From Apodospora peruviana (Eukaryota > Ascomycota > Sordariomycetes > Sordariales > Lasiosphaeriaceae), in NCBI GenBank assembly GCA_033439685.1, contig JAUEDM010000002.1, positions 3,472,001-3,536,000 of the forward strand: DNA of 64,000 nucleotides. The letters run 5' to 3'. Position 1 is the stretch's first letter. Each line of letters begins with the position of its first letter. Shown piece by piece: positions 54,731 through 64,000 of this stretch. Below the pieces are notes generated by a model. It saw only the letters and a program-made list of their open reading frames with translations, did no database searches and had not been told where the DNA came from. A program made the translations under genes and the position numbers.

Positions 54731-56672
54731 ATGGGATTGAACATTCCAGACGACAAAGTCCCTGTCGACGTCCCGACAGACGACCACACTATCCTTGACG
54801 AAGACGAGGGGACGTTGTACAAGGACTACGACTCAGACAGCAGCGTTGACGACTCGTCTTATTATGCCTCTGATGAATCCTTCGTCTTCTGTGAGAGAAC
54901 ATGGAGGCGAGGTCTCCCAGCGTTGTAAGTTCCAATTGGTCATAACTCATGAGGCGACCTGCTGACAGAGTGACAGCCACCTCGACAAAGCCGACGGACA
55001 GAAACCTGTATATGAAGCCTGGAAGCTCTTCATCGTCCCAGACAGGAAGAAGATACTTGGCGGAACCAAGGTCCTCGGCGTCAACATCGAGGAGTATGAA
55101 CATCGTCGAGGCCAGGTATCGGCCATGTCACTGGTCAAGAACCAGTCAGAGCTGGCCGAGTTGCATCAACATGCCCTCGTAAACCACCAAGCCAAGCAGC
55201 GCCGACGCACTTGGCCATCCCGAATGATCCACGGCAGCAAGTCGTACGATGAGAAACTCGAGGAGCGTTGCCGCAAGCTGCCGCTGCCAGTCAAGGACAC
55301 GATCAGAGACCTCCTCATTGACAGGGGGTATGCATCTTCGACTGCACACCGGACAAGAACCTGGACGGTCGCCCTGGTGCAAGAGAAGTGGGTTCACAGA
55401 TTCACCAGTACCGAGCTCACCGACGTGAAGCGCCACAAGCTGCGCCGTTGGAAGAACCCCGGATCCCAGCAGTTGACCGAGTACTTTGTCATAATCCGCG
55501 GCGCCGAGACCGCTGTCTGCGAGAAAACGGGTGGATACGGCATGTTCGAGGCTGCCGCCAACCCCTGGAGGGAGGTAGACCAGCAGGAGGAGCGACGCAA
55601 GCTGCGAGAGGAGCGCCAGAAAGAGGCGTCGGAGTGTGCCAAGAGACGACGTTCCGTGTCACCTCTATCATTCCGAGACCGTTCACGCCGGTCAATCAAC
55701 ACGTCGTTCAGGGAGCGTCACAGGAGTACCGACCGGGACCGCAGCCGTGAACGCAGGCCGGAGGTTTTCCACGGCAATATCAGACGGCCCAGGTATCACG
55801 ATCACCAGATCGAGATTTTGGACGGCCCAATGCTTCCGCCAGCCCCGATGCCGCCCGTGTCGTACCCTCCACCGCCTGGTGTAGCGGCGTACCAAGCGCG
55901 GATGGCAATGCCACCGGCTCCGCCCTCTCCTCCGCAGCCAGCCGCATGGACGACAGCGTACCCGCCATTCCCAGGCGTCTTCCCGGGGAACTCTCGCCCA
56001 CCGAACCCGTTCCACAGCGCCGGCCCCTGCCCCCCGTACACAAGCCCGGTGCCGCCCGCGTTCCCGACCGACGTGGACTTTGCCACAACAGCACCACCAC
56101 CGCCTCCGCCACCACTTCTACCAAGACCGGTTGCTCAGTGCCTGGCATGCAGAAACGGCCCAAGGCCAGCTTGCGCCCATCACCCTGGTAACGGCATTAC
56201 TTGCTTCCGCCCCATCACGTTCCAATACGGCATCGCAAGCCACCCACCGTGCTTCGTCTGCAACAACACATTCCCACGTACGGTCGTCCGCCCGCGGCCG
56301 GCCGACATCTTTGATATCCGTGATGACGACGACTATGACGATGATGATGTCTTTGAGCCTTTTGACTGCCGTCCGTCTTCACCGTTGTGGCAGCAGCATA
56401 CATCGCGGGGTCGGTGGGTGACGAGATGCGATCACGAGGAGACGGAGACGGCGACGGACCTTGATGAAGAGGATCGCGAGTCGGAAATAAACGATGATGA
56501 CAGCGATAGCGATCAGGAAGGTCAGGATGAGGATGAGGATACACAAGTTGAGGAGGTTGGCGATGATGAGGTTGCCAAGCCAGCTGAGGAGAAGGACGAT
56601 GACTTTTCGGGATGGGTTCCTCCTGTCAATGATGGTGCGACGGCTGACAACGGGAAAGAAGAGAAGGCTTGA
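54731..56672 (+). CDS. RS-, proline- and acid-rich protein of unknown function
   Basis: Exons 54731-54924 and 54977-56672 (52-nt intron, GTAAGT, CTGAC branch, GTGACAG) encode 629 residues. The N-terminus is acidic. A globular part (about 70-250) includes KPVYEAWKLFIVPDRKKIL, VKDTIRDLLIDRGYASSTAH and EYFVIIRGAETAVCEKTGGY. A charged helix rich in EERRKLREERQKE is followed by an arginine-serine stretch (RDRSRRS, RSTDRDRSRERR). Next comes a proline-rich region with CLACRNGP and CFVCNN cysteine pairs. The last 130 residues are mostly Asp/Glu. The mix of RS and acidic regions suggests a nuclear, RNA- or chromatin-associated protein; no family is recognised. Confidence 0.82.
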
Positions 56673-57593
56673 CGAGAGCGTGTGCTGTGTTGATGAACGT
56701 CGATGACGACGACGATGTAATGATTATGCGATTTCGGCGTTCGAGGTCTTTCTTTTGTATTATTGTCGATTTGTACTGGTAAAACGGAACGGCTGGGTAC
56801 CTAGGGACGGTCAGGACGGGCAGAACGGTATTCTTGTTCTTCTATTGTATTCCTTCTTGTGTAGTCATTCTTGTCATGGTGGAAACTTGTCGGAATACAA
56901 CTCTTCAGACTTCACGACCGTCGTCCCCAACTCGCTGGGTAACGGGCAGTGGTAGGCCCTCATTGCTCTTTACAGAGCGTTGCTCCATGAACACCTTGAC
57001 TTCTTCCTAGCCTTGCGATATTGCTCTGCAAGCCCTGCGTTGAGGAGGCTGGCCTCCAAGTACGCAATGCCAGCGAGGATGTGGAGGTATGGAATCCACA
57101 ACTTTGCCAGGGACTTGTTCGAGACTTGGAGTCATTCTTGTGTCTTCGCATAAGGTACCTTCCTTACCTTTGGAGTGCCGGATTTGTGATTCACAGACAT
57201 TTCCCTCCAGAATTGGAAGTAATAAAAGATAGGAAAAATTGACAGTAGACTCTACACAAAAAATGACCTTATCAATCGAGAACAAAAGGTTTGTTGAGGT
57301 GTGTTGAGACGCCATCATAAACCTTGGCTAGGCGTGCCTGTGCGAAAATGTGGGGCCAACACCCACAAACCCATCCAAGTACGGATTACGGGTGAACCAA
57401 GCGACTAATCCATATTAAGTTTAGCGCGTTATGAGGACAATAATGTGGGGCCTTGAGATGTTAACAGAAAAATTGTTCACCACCAAAAAGAAAGTGCAAT
57501 TGCGCATCATCAGCTTAGTAGCCAATCCTCTCTCCGCAACTTTGCCAACAGCCAACCAACTGAGCGACAAGTTGCACGTAAATATCAGTCAAC
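56673..57593. other. spacer and NOP10 promoter
   Basis: No gene supported; 3' end of the preceding gene and leader of NOP10. Confidence 0.5.
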
Positions 57594-57898
57594 ATGCATC
57601 TCATGTACGTGCCCGACGCCAACGGCAACGCCGGCGCCAAAAACCTTCGGCGGTACACGCTAAAGAAGGTCATCGATGGCCAAGTAACAAAGTCGGCTCA
57701 CCCTGCGCGCTTCTCGCCCGACGACAAGTGGTCTCACCACAGGAATGCGCTGCGGAAGCGCTTTGGTCTGCTTTTGACGCAAAAGAGTGCGTTTATCCCC
57801 CTAATCAGGTTGCGATGCGGGAAAAGCCCAGGGCAAAAAGACTGTTTACTGACTATTACCCCGTGTCAACAGAGGGTCTCTATGTCGAAGGCCAATAA
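57594..57898 (+). CDS. NOP10: H/ACA snoRNP subunit NOP10
   Basis: Exons 57594-57786 and 57873-57898 encode 72 residues. Nop10 is a small subunit of the box H/ACA pseudouridylation complex with Cbf5, Nhp2 and Gar1, and acts in the nucleolus on rRNA. The start MHLMYV, the RYTLKKV segment and KSAHPARFSPDDKWSHHRNA with LRKRFGLLLTQ are diagnostic. Compared with yeast there is an insertion of about a dozen residues (ANGNAGAKNLR region) before RYTLKKV. The 86-nt intron has a GTGCGT donor, CTGAC branch and CAACAG acceptor; the last exon adds KGLYVEGQ. Without splicing the frame runs on to an implausible 129 residues. Confidence 0.95.
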
Positions 57899-58535
57899 TG
57901 TCTCCAATGTGACAAGTCGCACAATCGATAGTACGGTGCTTAGGACGATTAGCAATACATCGGCGGTGAGCAAAACGCGATGAACTACAATTTGGAGACC
58001 TAGCCGACGACAGAGCTTTGATAGGAAGAATATTTGGGATTACTACTCGGTGCTTCCAACATGCGCCCCATATTATGGCATCATTCACGACTTAGGACTT
58101 CGGGATAGCTCATGCTGGCTGGGTTATACCCCCCTCCCCCCAAGAAAAAAATTAAAAAAAAAATTGGAGGAAGCCTTCGGGGTGATTGCTGGAGAGGACA
58201 TTCGGAGGAGTCGGTTTTGTGTGTCTATATACGGGAGAGGGAGAGGGAAACGTTCGCGGAGATACCGTCACTGATCGCTGAAAGACACTTTGTGTTGCTG
58301 GGTGGGAAAGACCTTCCAGGCAAGCATGGCTGTTGCGAATGTGGGTGTGATGGGAGATGGAATATACTGGCGTTGCCTGGGTTTTCGGGGGAAACTTTAC
58401 ATTGTCTAGGCGTCATCATAATATCATTTGGGTTTTCATCACACAGCGGTTGGATTTTGGGAAAGAAAAAACATCATGTTTCAAGTTTCCCAAAAGAGCT
58501 CATCTATTTTGGCAAATGTGCTAATCCGTGATCTA
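57899..58535. other. convergent spacer NOP10/NOB1
   Basis: Contains C-rich and A-rich runs near 58130-58160 and no supported gene; 3' UTRs and terminators of two convergent genes. Confidence 0.5.
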
Positions 58536-60169
58536 TTATTTCCTCTTCTTGGCATTGACGTTGCGTCCTGCGCCAACCTTGATCTTCTGGTTTCCGCTAT
58601 TCCTTGCACCGCTCAGGATACTGGGGAGATAATCCTCATCCATCAAATCACGGTACCTCGTCCGCTGCTGTTCCTCCGCCTTCCTGGTGTACTCCTTTTG
58701 GTCCTCGGCCAGGATGAGTTCGGTACCCCAGCCGTGCTTGCCGCCGCCCTTGACGTTGGCCATCTTACCGCTGGCCGAGCCGTGCGTGGGCTTGGGGATG
58801 CTGAAGACATTGCCGCGGTTGTTGTACTGGAAGTTCTTCTTCAGGTGGAGCTTGAAGTTGCCGGACGCATCGGTGCTGCACGACACCCGTGTCAGGGTCG
58901 CCTGCCCGCACGAGGGGCAGAACTGCTTCGTCATATCCTTGCAGACCTTCCAGCAGCCATGGCAGCGGAGGACCCAAGTCTTGAGGAACGTGATGCGCGA
59001 TAGCCCAGAGTCCAGCAGACTGGACACTATGTTAGCGGCGGTGTGTCAGATGGTTTTGTAAGGGGCTGACGGGTCCTACTTCAGGTTTATCCTCAACGCT
59101 ACGTTTCTCATAGCCATATCGGCGGTGATCAACGCCGCTTGGAGGGTACGTTGGACTGCCTCGGGCCGGGCTGACAGCGTGTTTTCCCGGGCTTGGTGCT
59201 TCTTGATATTACTCGGTGCTGTTGTATGGCTCGTCAGCATCCTCGTATGGTCATATAGTCGGTCGATCAGGGATCAAGCTTACTTATCCACTCGCCGGCC
59301 CCATCATCCTCTTCGGATACTGAGTCTTCCTCATCCTCGCCTACAGACGGAATTTCTTGGTCGTTAATATCCAGCTTCTCGAGCTTCTCAGTCACTGTCT
59401 CGTCTGCTTGTTTGGCTGCAGCCTCCTGCGTTTCTGGTGCCGGGGTGACAGAGACCTCAGCCGCTGGCTCCTCGGCAGTGTTGCCCAACTCGGTAGCTGC
59501 ATCCGGTGCTACATGTCGCTCGACAGCCGGGCTCTGCTCTTTTGCCTCCGCCTCTTCTCTTCCTGGTGGTTTCCCGTTCACCCGTTTTTGGTTCGGTTCG
59601 TTCCTAAGCCGCCACTACATTGACAGTCTTGTATCAGCAAAGCAATTCCATAAGATCACATCAGACAATGACCTACATCGCCGCCATTTCTCTCAACCTC
59701 CAGGTCATATGTCAGGGCGAGCAGGTGCAGATCGGGCTTCGAAAGGACCTGAAGGTCACCGGTTCGCCGTGCAAAGTTGGTGACAAACTGTACGGACTCG
59801 GGTCTCGGGGTCCGAAGCTTGAGAAATGGTTGGAGGGTGGTCTGGAATCGGGATCTTGTCGCCTCGTCACGAACTGGGCAAAATGGGATTAGGCACGAGA
59901 CTGGGCAGCTAGATTTCCGTAGACGTACTCTCGGCGACAACCGACGGGATCGTATAGAGCTCTTCGGCTTGGGCGATCAAGGTCGACACCGATGGGTCAT
60001 TTCTGATAATTGCATTGGCATCGATGACCAGGGAATGTACCGGTTTCGTGGACGTTTGTGTCGTTGCCGGCGACGCTGTGGCCGCAGAGGTAGTCGCACT
60101 GGTAGTGGTGGGGGCGGGGTTCTCGCCCTCCACGGCCTGCGCCATGGGCTCGGCAACTGGAGTCTCCAT
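58536..60169 (-). CDS. NOB1: 20S pre-rRNA D-site endonuclease NOB1
   Basis: Five exons (60169-59929, 59873-59677, 59614-59284, 59218-59080, 59019-58536) give 463 residues, close to yeast Nob1. The PIN nuclease domain starts at SLVIDANAIIRNDPS with catalytic Asp50, then RDEATRSRFQTTLQPFL and SKPDLHLLALTYDLE. An acidic, disordered linker follows. The zinc ribbon is WVLRCHGCWKVCKDM and FCPSCG (Cys322, 325, 337, 340), then FQYNNRGNVFSIPKPTHG and KGGGKHGWGTELILAEDQKE. Nob1 makes the final cut at the 3' end of 18S rRNA in cytoplasmic pre-40S particles. Introns are 55, 62, 65 and 60 nt with standard ends. Convergent with NOP10. Confidence 0.96.
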
Positions 60170-61652
60170 GGGAATAAAAGATTCGGCGATATACGGTTGA
60201 ATTATATCGATAGTAGCAATATCAATCACAGCGTATTGTCCCGTACATACGTTTGTCGAGCGTGCACGGCGCAAAGTCAATTGTGCGCACCGGCGATGTG
60301 TTTGGCCGATTTTCAAAATTCAGGCGGAGTTGGCGGGCAGAATTTCTCTTTGCTTTTGGGGAAGATGGTGCTTGATCCACTAAATCCAAGCCGGGCTTTA
60401 TAAAGATCGTCCCCGCAATCAACAACAGTCAAGGGTTCAGAGGCAAAGTTGGTTCAGACATGGCACACGGAACGTACTTGAAAGAGAAAACCAGTGAAAA
60501 AAGAGGAGGATAATTGAGGTTACTCTGCTGCTTTAACGATAAATCATTGATAAGTATCTCACCGATAATATCAACTTGGAAGTTTGTACTTGGGGATAAA
60601 AAGTTCTCTTAGGTTCCAGTCAACAACCAAACTTTTACGCTCACGGTTAAATTCACTGCGTGCGTGGGTACATGGGGTAGGTAAAACTCGGCTGGACAAG
60701 CCATTTTAAGGATTGTGGTGATGAAGAGGGTGAGTACCTTTGTAATACTTTATCAAACGGAGAAGCACTGCTTTAAGGTGGTACCTAAGAAATTAGTGGA
60801 GCACCTTGAAAGAAGTGCGGGGGTTCTGTACCGATAACAATGCTCATTCGGTGTACTTCATTTTGTGTTCAATTTTGACACGAGGACGGCGTTTTTTGTC
60901 GAGAAGCGCAACAGCTCCCCAGCACCACCCGAGCTGGAAGACCTGGCATAGCTGATTATGCAGAAAACCTGAACCCACGTATTAGTCTCTAGAATCCAGA
61001 TCACGTGTGGTGAAATAAAAACAATAAGCACAATGAACATTGTCTATGAGACACGCCTTTTTTTCTATTGGTTTGTATGGCTATAATTGTGTTTTTCTTT
61101 GTTGTGAATTCGGCTTCTCTCAACAAGATTTTCATTATCAAATCTCTTTGTTGACCCTAAACTAACGCTTTGTGTAAACTCGGTAACTTTTCTTTGAGCT
61201 GACGCAGGAGACCTTGAAGTGGTTCGCACAATCGTCTTGTTCTTCATGGACTGAGAGTGTCTATTTAATATATAGAACGCGGACCAAGTACTGTAACCGG
61301 ACTGTTGAATTTAAACAATGATATATATAACTTTCTTTGACAGTGACAGATCAAGCTTAGCTGGGTTTTTGGAGGATGCATGCAGGATTGTAGCTATATA
61401 TATATATATGCTGTAGTCCTCTCTCGTTCTTTTCTTTCCTTACACACCGTTGAAAATAGCTTCTCTCTTCATATATGCCAACAGCAACAAGTCGGGCCCT
61501 CACACACACTTATTCACCCAACAGATATATACCTATACCGCTGCATCCTGCTGGCAGGAAGCAACTGCCGTACCCAAGTCGGTAAGTTGAGACACTCCTG
61601 AAAAAAGCGACACACCTAGCTAGGTAGGTAACCAACCGTCCTTCCGTCAAAA
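60170..61652. other. AT-rich spacer with (TA)n
   Basis: Promoter region of NOB1 (leftward) and of the next gene (rightward). It is AT-rich with a short TA repeat at about 61394-61410 and several TAGGTAGG words before the next start. No gene supported. Confidence 0.5.
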
Positions 61653-62489
61653 ATGCAACGCGTGCTCGCTCCAGATGGCATGTCAATCTACGCCGGAACG
61701 CAAGGCTTTGAGGCCCTAAAATGCCAGCCCGTCACAGCCGTCGTGGTTGAGTTCCTCGATATGGGCAGGGTCCCCTACAGCGACCCCGATGCTAACCGAG
61801 TCCTCTGCCCGCACAGAAACCACGCAGTCATGCGCTTACAGACCCAAGGAGTTGTGCGAGTCGACATGGGCTACGGACAAGCGATAGACGCCTGCGGGGT
61901 GCTCTGCTCAGTCGAGATGGATAATGAGGAAAGATGCTACTTCGCGGCCAAGCCCATCAAGTACGTCGACTTGACGACGTCGGCGGCGGCCGGCTTTTCG
62001 TTCCCAATTCTGAGGAGGCTCACAGTAAGAGATATCTGTAACATTGTCGATGCCGAGGGGCTGCTTCCGTTCCTTTATAAAGATGCCGGGATGACGAGCA
62101 CCGGCGGAATATCGCAGGTCGGATGCCGCGACTGGCTGACGCAGCTGTTCTGCCGCCTCAACGCGTACGGCTACGTTGGCTGGACTTGCGATGCCGCGTT
62201 CCCGGGGCATCTGAGCCATGATTTCGTGGGAACCAGCTTTGCACACATTATCGGCCACAGGTTCTCGGGGATCCCCTTCCGCTCTAACACGTGCAGATAT
62301 GGCTTACGTAGCAAAGGAGGAGTGCATCGACTGCGGCCCATTGTAGATCAATTTCCTCTTGACGCCGCGACATTTTTGCGGGACGGGGTTCGGTTGTTGG
62401 AGTATAATGGTGAGGTACTTCCATATAAACCACCTCACAAAAGCATTTGGAAAATGATAAGCGCTAACCCTGACAACTGTTACTGGTAA
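61653..62489 (+). CDS. hypothetical protein
   Basis: Single open frame of 278 residues starting at an ATG in tcaaaaATGCAA context. There is no signal peptide or clear membrane helix. Blocks with a globular look are VRVDMGYGQAIDACGVLCS, LTVRDICNIVDAEGLLPF, GCRDWLTQLFCRLNAYGYVGW and a C-terminal FLRDGVRLLEYNGEVLPYKP. The GCRDW-type segment followed by a helix resembles a family of fungal-specific proteins of unknown function, but I cannot confirm this. Codon use and uninterrupted length support a real gene. Confidence 0.65.
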   Translation: MQRVLAPDGMSIYAGTQGFEALKCQPVTAVVVEFLDMGRVPYSDPDANRVLCPHRNHAVMRLQTQGVVRVDMGYGQAIDACGVLCSVEMDNEERCYFAAKPIKYVDLTTSAAAGFSFPILRRLTVRDICNIVDAEGLLPFLYKDAGMTSTGGISQVGCRDWLTQLFCRLNAYGYVGWTCDAAFPGHLSHDFVGTSFAHIIGHRFSGIPFRSNTCRYGLRSKGGVHRLRPIVDQFPLDAATFLRDGVRLLEYNGEVLPYKPPHKSIWKMISANPDNCYW

Positions 62490-62993
62490 ATTGGACAAAT
62501 GCCATATAGTCCAGAAAGATATTTGAAAATATTATACAGTCCCAAGACACTCTCTGAATTAATTAGTCATTTCTAGCTTTCAAGTCTGTGAGCAACCTGT
62601 GCACTAACCCCTGTTTCACCCTTCGTTGGTTTCCCATAATGCGGCCTGGCTCAGCTCGATCCAGATGTGGAAAGGACTGCGATCCACGATCACGGGGAGG
62701 CGCCAAGACCCCTGAACTTGCAGCAAAATATTGGACAGAGAGCCAATGCGGCTGAGATGTCGTGTTCGACATTGCGCCACTTGTCTGTTCAGCTGCAAGC
62801 CGACCCGGAAACAAAACCAGGAGGCTCCCTCGGTGCGCTGATAAGCCGGGTTCCATCGCGTCCTCTCCTTTTTTCCCCTGTGTTGATTTAACGCGTGATT
62901 CTGTCGTCAATATCAAAGTATCGCGACTCTCGCCACTTACACGGCACTCTCCCTATCAGCTCAAGTCTCCGTGCGGAGCCAACTACGGTCAAA
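62490..62993. other. spacer, nothing recognised
   Basis: Promoter region of the last gene; small ORFs on both strands lack support. Confidence 0.5.
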
Positions 62994-64000
62994 ATGCCGT
63001 TCGACTTTAAAAAGTATGACCAGAAATGCGTGGGCATGAGCCCCGAAGAGCTTCAGCGGGAGTGGCAGCACTACACTCGTCTCATCTCGGGGTCTGCCAC
63101 GTCGACTGCCGTCTCGGGCCTCGCCATTCCACTGACTGCTGGTGTTTCGCTCATTGGAGTGGGCATGGCGGCGCCGGCAATCCACAACGCACGGAAGAAA
63201 CGCGAAATCATCGAGAAGCATTTGCAAACCAGGGGAACTACACACAACACACGCAAGCGAGACGTGCTTTCGGGTGTGGCTGTGAGCGGCACCATCGGCG
63301 TCGTAACTCTGGGCGTGGGTTCCATGGGAGCTGATGCCGTGGCCACGGCTGGAGCCGAGCATGGCATCAGCGCCATCGTCGAGAACGAGACGGCCATCAA
63401 GATCGTCACGCATGCGGCATTGGATGGAGCAGGCATGGGGATTGAGCACATGTATACCCACCATGTGAAGGAAAGAGAGGCGCACAAGGCATTCCAGGCC
63501 GCGGGGACGTTCCAGGCCGTTGCGAACGCAAAAGCCCAGGAAGCTGGTTATGCGGTCCCTCCGTATAATAACCAACAAGTATACATGGCCGGGGGGAGTA
63601 GTAACGCAGTTCAACCCCAGCCGGTCTATGCCATGGCCTACGACACCCAAGTACCGCCGCCTCCACCTTACTCTGCGGCCACAGCACCGCCTCCTGGTTT
63701 TGTCGCGGACACGAAAGCTCCCATTCAGCATGCACAGGATTCGTCCCAATCGTACTATCCTGGAGGCGCTCAACAACATTATCCTACTACCTACGGACAA
63801 CAGGCACCCACCCCCCAGTACTCATCGCAGAACAACTATGGCCCAGCTCCGGTTCAGTATCGACAGCCAGGTGCCTACCAGCAACCACCACCACCCGAGA
63901 AACAGTCCCAGCAATCCAATTCCGCCAGTTATGGCCAGGTTCAACAGGAAACCCAGCACACAACCCCAGTCGCTGAGCTTCAGCATCAACAATACCCTAC
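62994..64000 (+). CDS. glycine-zipper-like membrane protein with Pro/Gln-rich tail (partial)
   Basis: The frame from ATG 62994 is open to the window end (over 335 codons), so the 3' end is missing. The N-terminus FDFKKYDQKCVGMSPEELQRE is followed by two glycine/alanine-rich hydrophobic stretches. The first is near residues 38-62 (AIPLTAGVSLIGVGMAAPAI) and the second near 90-115 (VAVSGTIGVVTLGVGSMGAD). A basic KKREIIEKHL segment lies between them. A tail rich in Pro, Gln, Tyr and Ser follows (QVPPPPPYSAATAPPPG, QQHYPTTYGQQAP). Similar fungal proteins have two glycine-rich membrane hairpins and disordered tails; function unknown. The 279-codon antisense frame over it is a shadow. Confidence 0.75.
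   Translation, partial: MPFDFKKYDQKCVGMSPEELQREWQHYTRLISGSATSTAVSGLAIPLTAGVSLIGVGMAAPAIHNARKKREIIEKHLQTRGTTHNTRKRDVLSGVAVSGTIGVVTLGVGSMGADAVATAGAEHGISAIVENETAIKIVTHAALDGAGMGIEHMYTHHVKEREAHKAFQAAGTFQAVANAKAQEAGYAVPPYNNQQVYMAGGSSNAVQPQPVYAMAYDTQVPPPPPYSAATAPPPGFVADTKAPIQHAQDSSQSYYPGGAQQHYPTTYGQQAPTPQYSSQNNYGPAPVQYRQPGAYQQPPPPEKQSQQSNSASYGQVQQETQHTTPVAELQHQQYP

Noticed and set aside
54217..54798. 193-codon frame upstream of the RS-rich protein
   Set aside because: Overlaps several other frames on both strands and the real ATG at 54731; cysteine/serine-rich composition without a family pattern.
61394..61410. TA-repeat as a functional promoter element
   Set aside because: Simple (TA)n microsatellites are common in AT-rich spacers; no other promoter signal supports it.
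62961..63800. 279-codon antisense frame at the right end
   Set aside because: Opposite strand has a start, membrane segments and repeat-rich tail of a plausible protein; the antisense product is His/Arg/Cys-rich noise.

Overview
The window looks like nuclear DNA of a filamentous ascomycete (Pezizomycotina, probably Sordariomycetes). Genes lie on both strands without operons. Introns are short (about 50-90 nt) with GTANGT-type donors and CTAAC/CTGAC branch sites. The tRNA-Asp gene has an intron. Several families are typical of filamentous fungi: a FIG1-type membrane protein, a Zn2Cys6 regulator, nicotianamine synthase, a heme-thiolate peroxidase and small cysteine-rich secreted proteins. Exon structures were assembled by hand from splice signals, frame continuity and family knowledge; no search was run.

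Layout. 0-5 kb: no supported protein gene, one tRNA-Gly(GCC). 5-8 kb: two divergent hotdog-fold thioesterase-type genes. 8.6-10.7 kb: threonine synthase in six exons. 11.4-16.2 kb: an ATP-grasp ligase and a nicotianamine synthase, divergent across a 1.5 kb spacer that carries a cluster of CTATTGT repeats. 17.6-19.4 kb: PNS1-type choline-transporter-like protein. 20-35 kb is accessory in character: a SnoaL-like reading frame with one stop, two small secreted cysteine-rich proteins, an MFS permease, a methyltransferase, a wrecked CorA-like membrane protein gene, a wrecked kinase/vWA-type gene, and ORF-poor AT-rich stretches. 35-50 kb: an unknown disordered protein, FIG1-like protein, Zn2Cys6 transcription factor, heme-thiolate peroxidase, an unknown polytopic membrane protein, tRNA-Asp(GTC) and a C2H2 zinc-finger protein. 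54.7-60.2 kb: an RS/proline/acid-rich unknown protein, then two ribosome-biogenesis genes, NOP10 and NOB1, convergent. 61-64 kb: an unknown 278-residue protein and a gene cut by the window end.

How they fit: housekeeping functions (threonine synthesis, H/ACA snoRNP, 20S pre-rRNA cleavage, tRNAs) flank a middle stretch of secreted, transport and decayed genes. The most notable points are the nicotianamine synthase with its repeat-bearing promoter and divergent ATP-grasp neighbour, a secreted protein whose first exon is only the start codon, and a peroxidase intron with two mutually exclusive hairpins over two branch-point-like sites.
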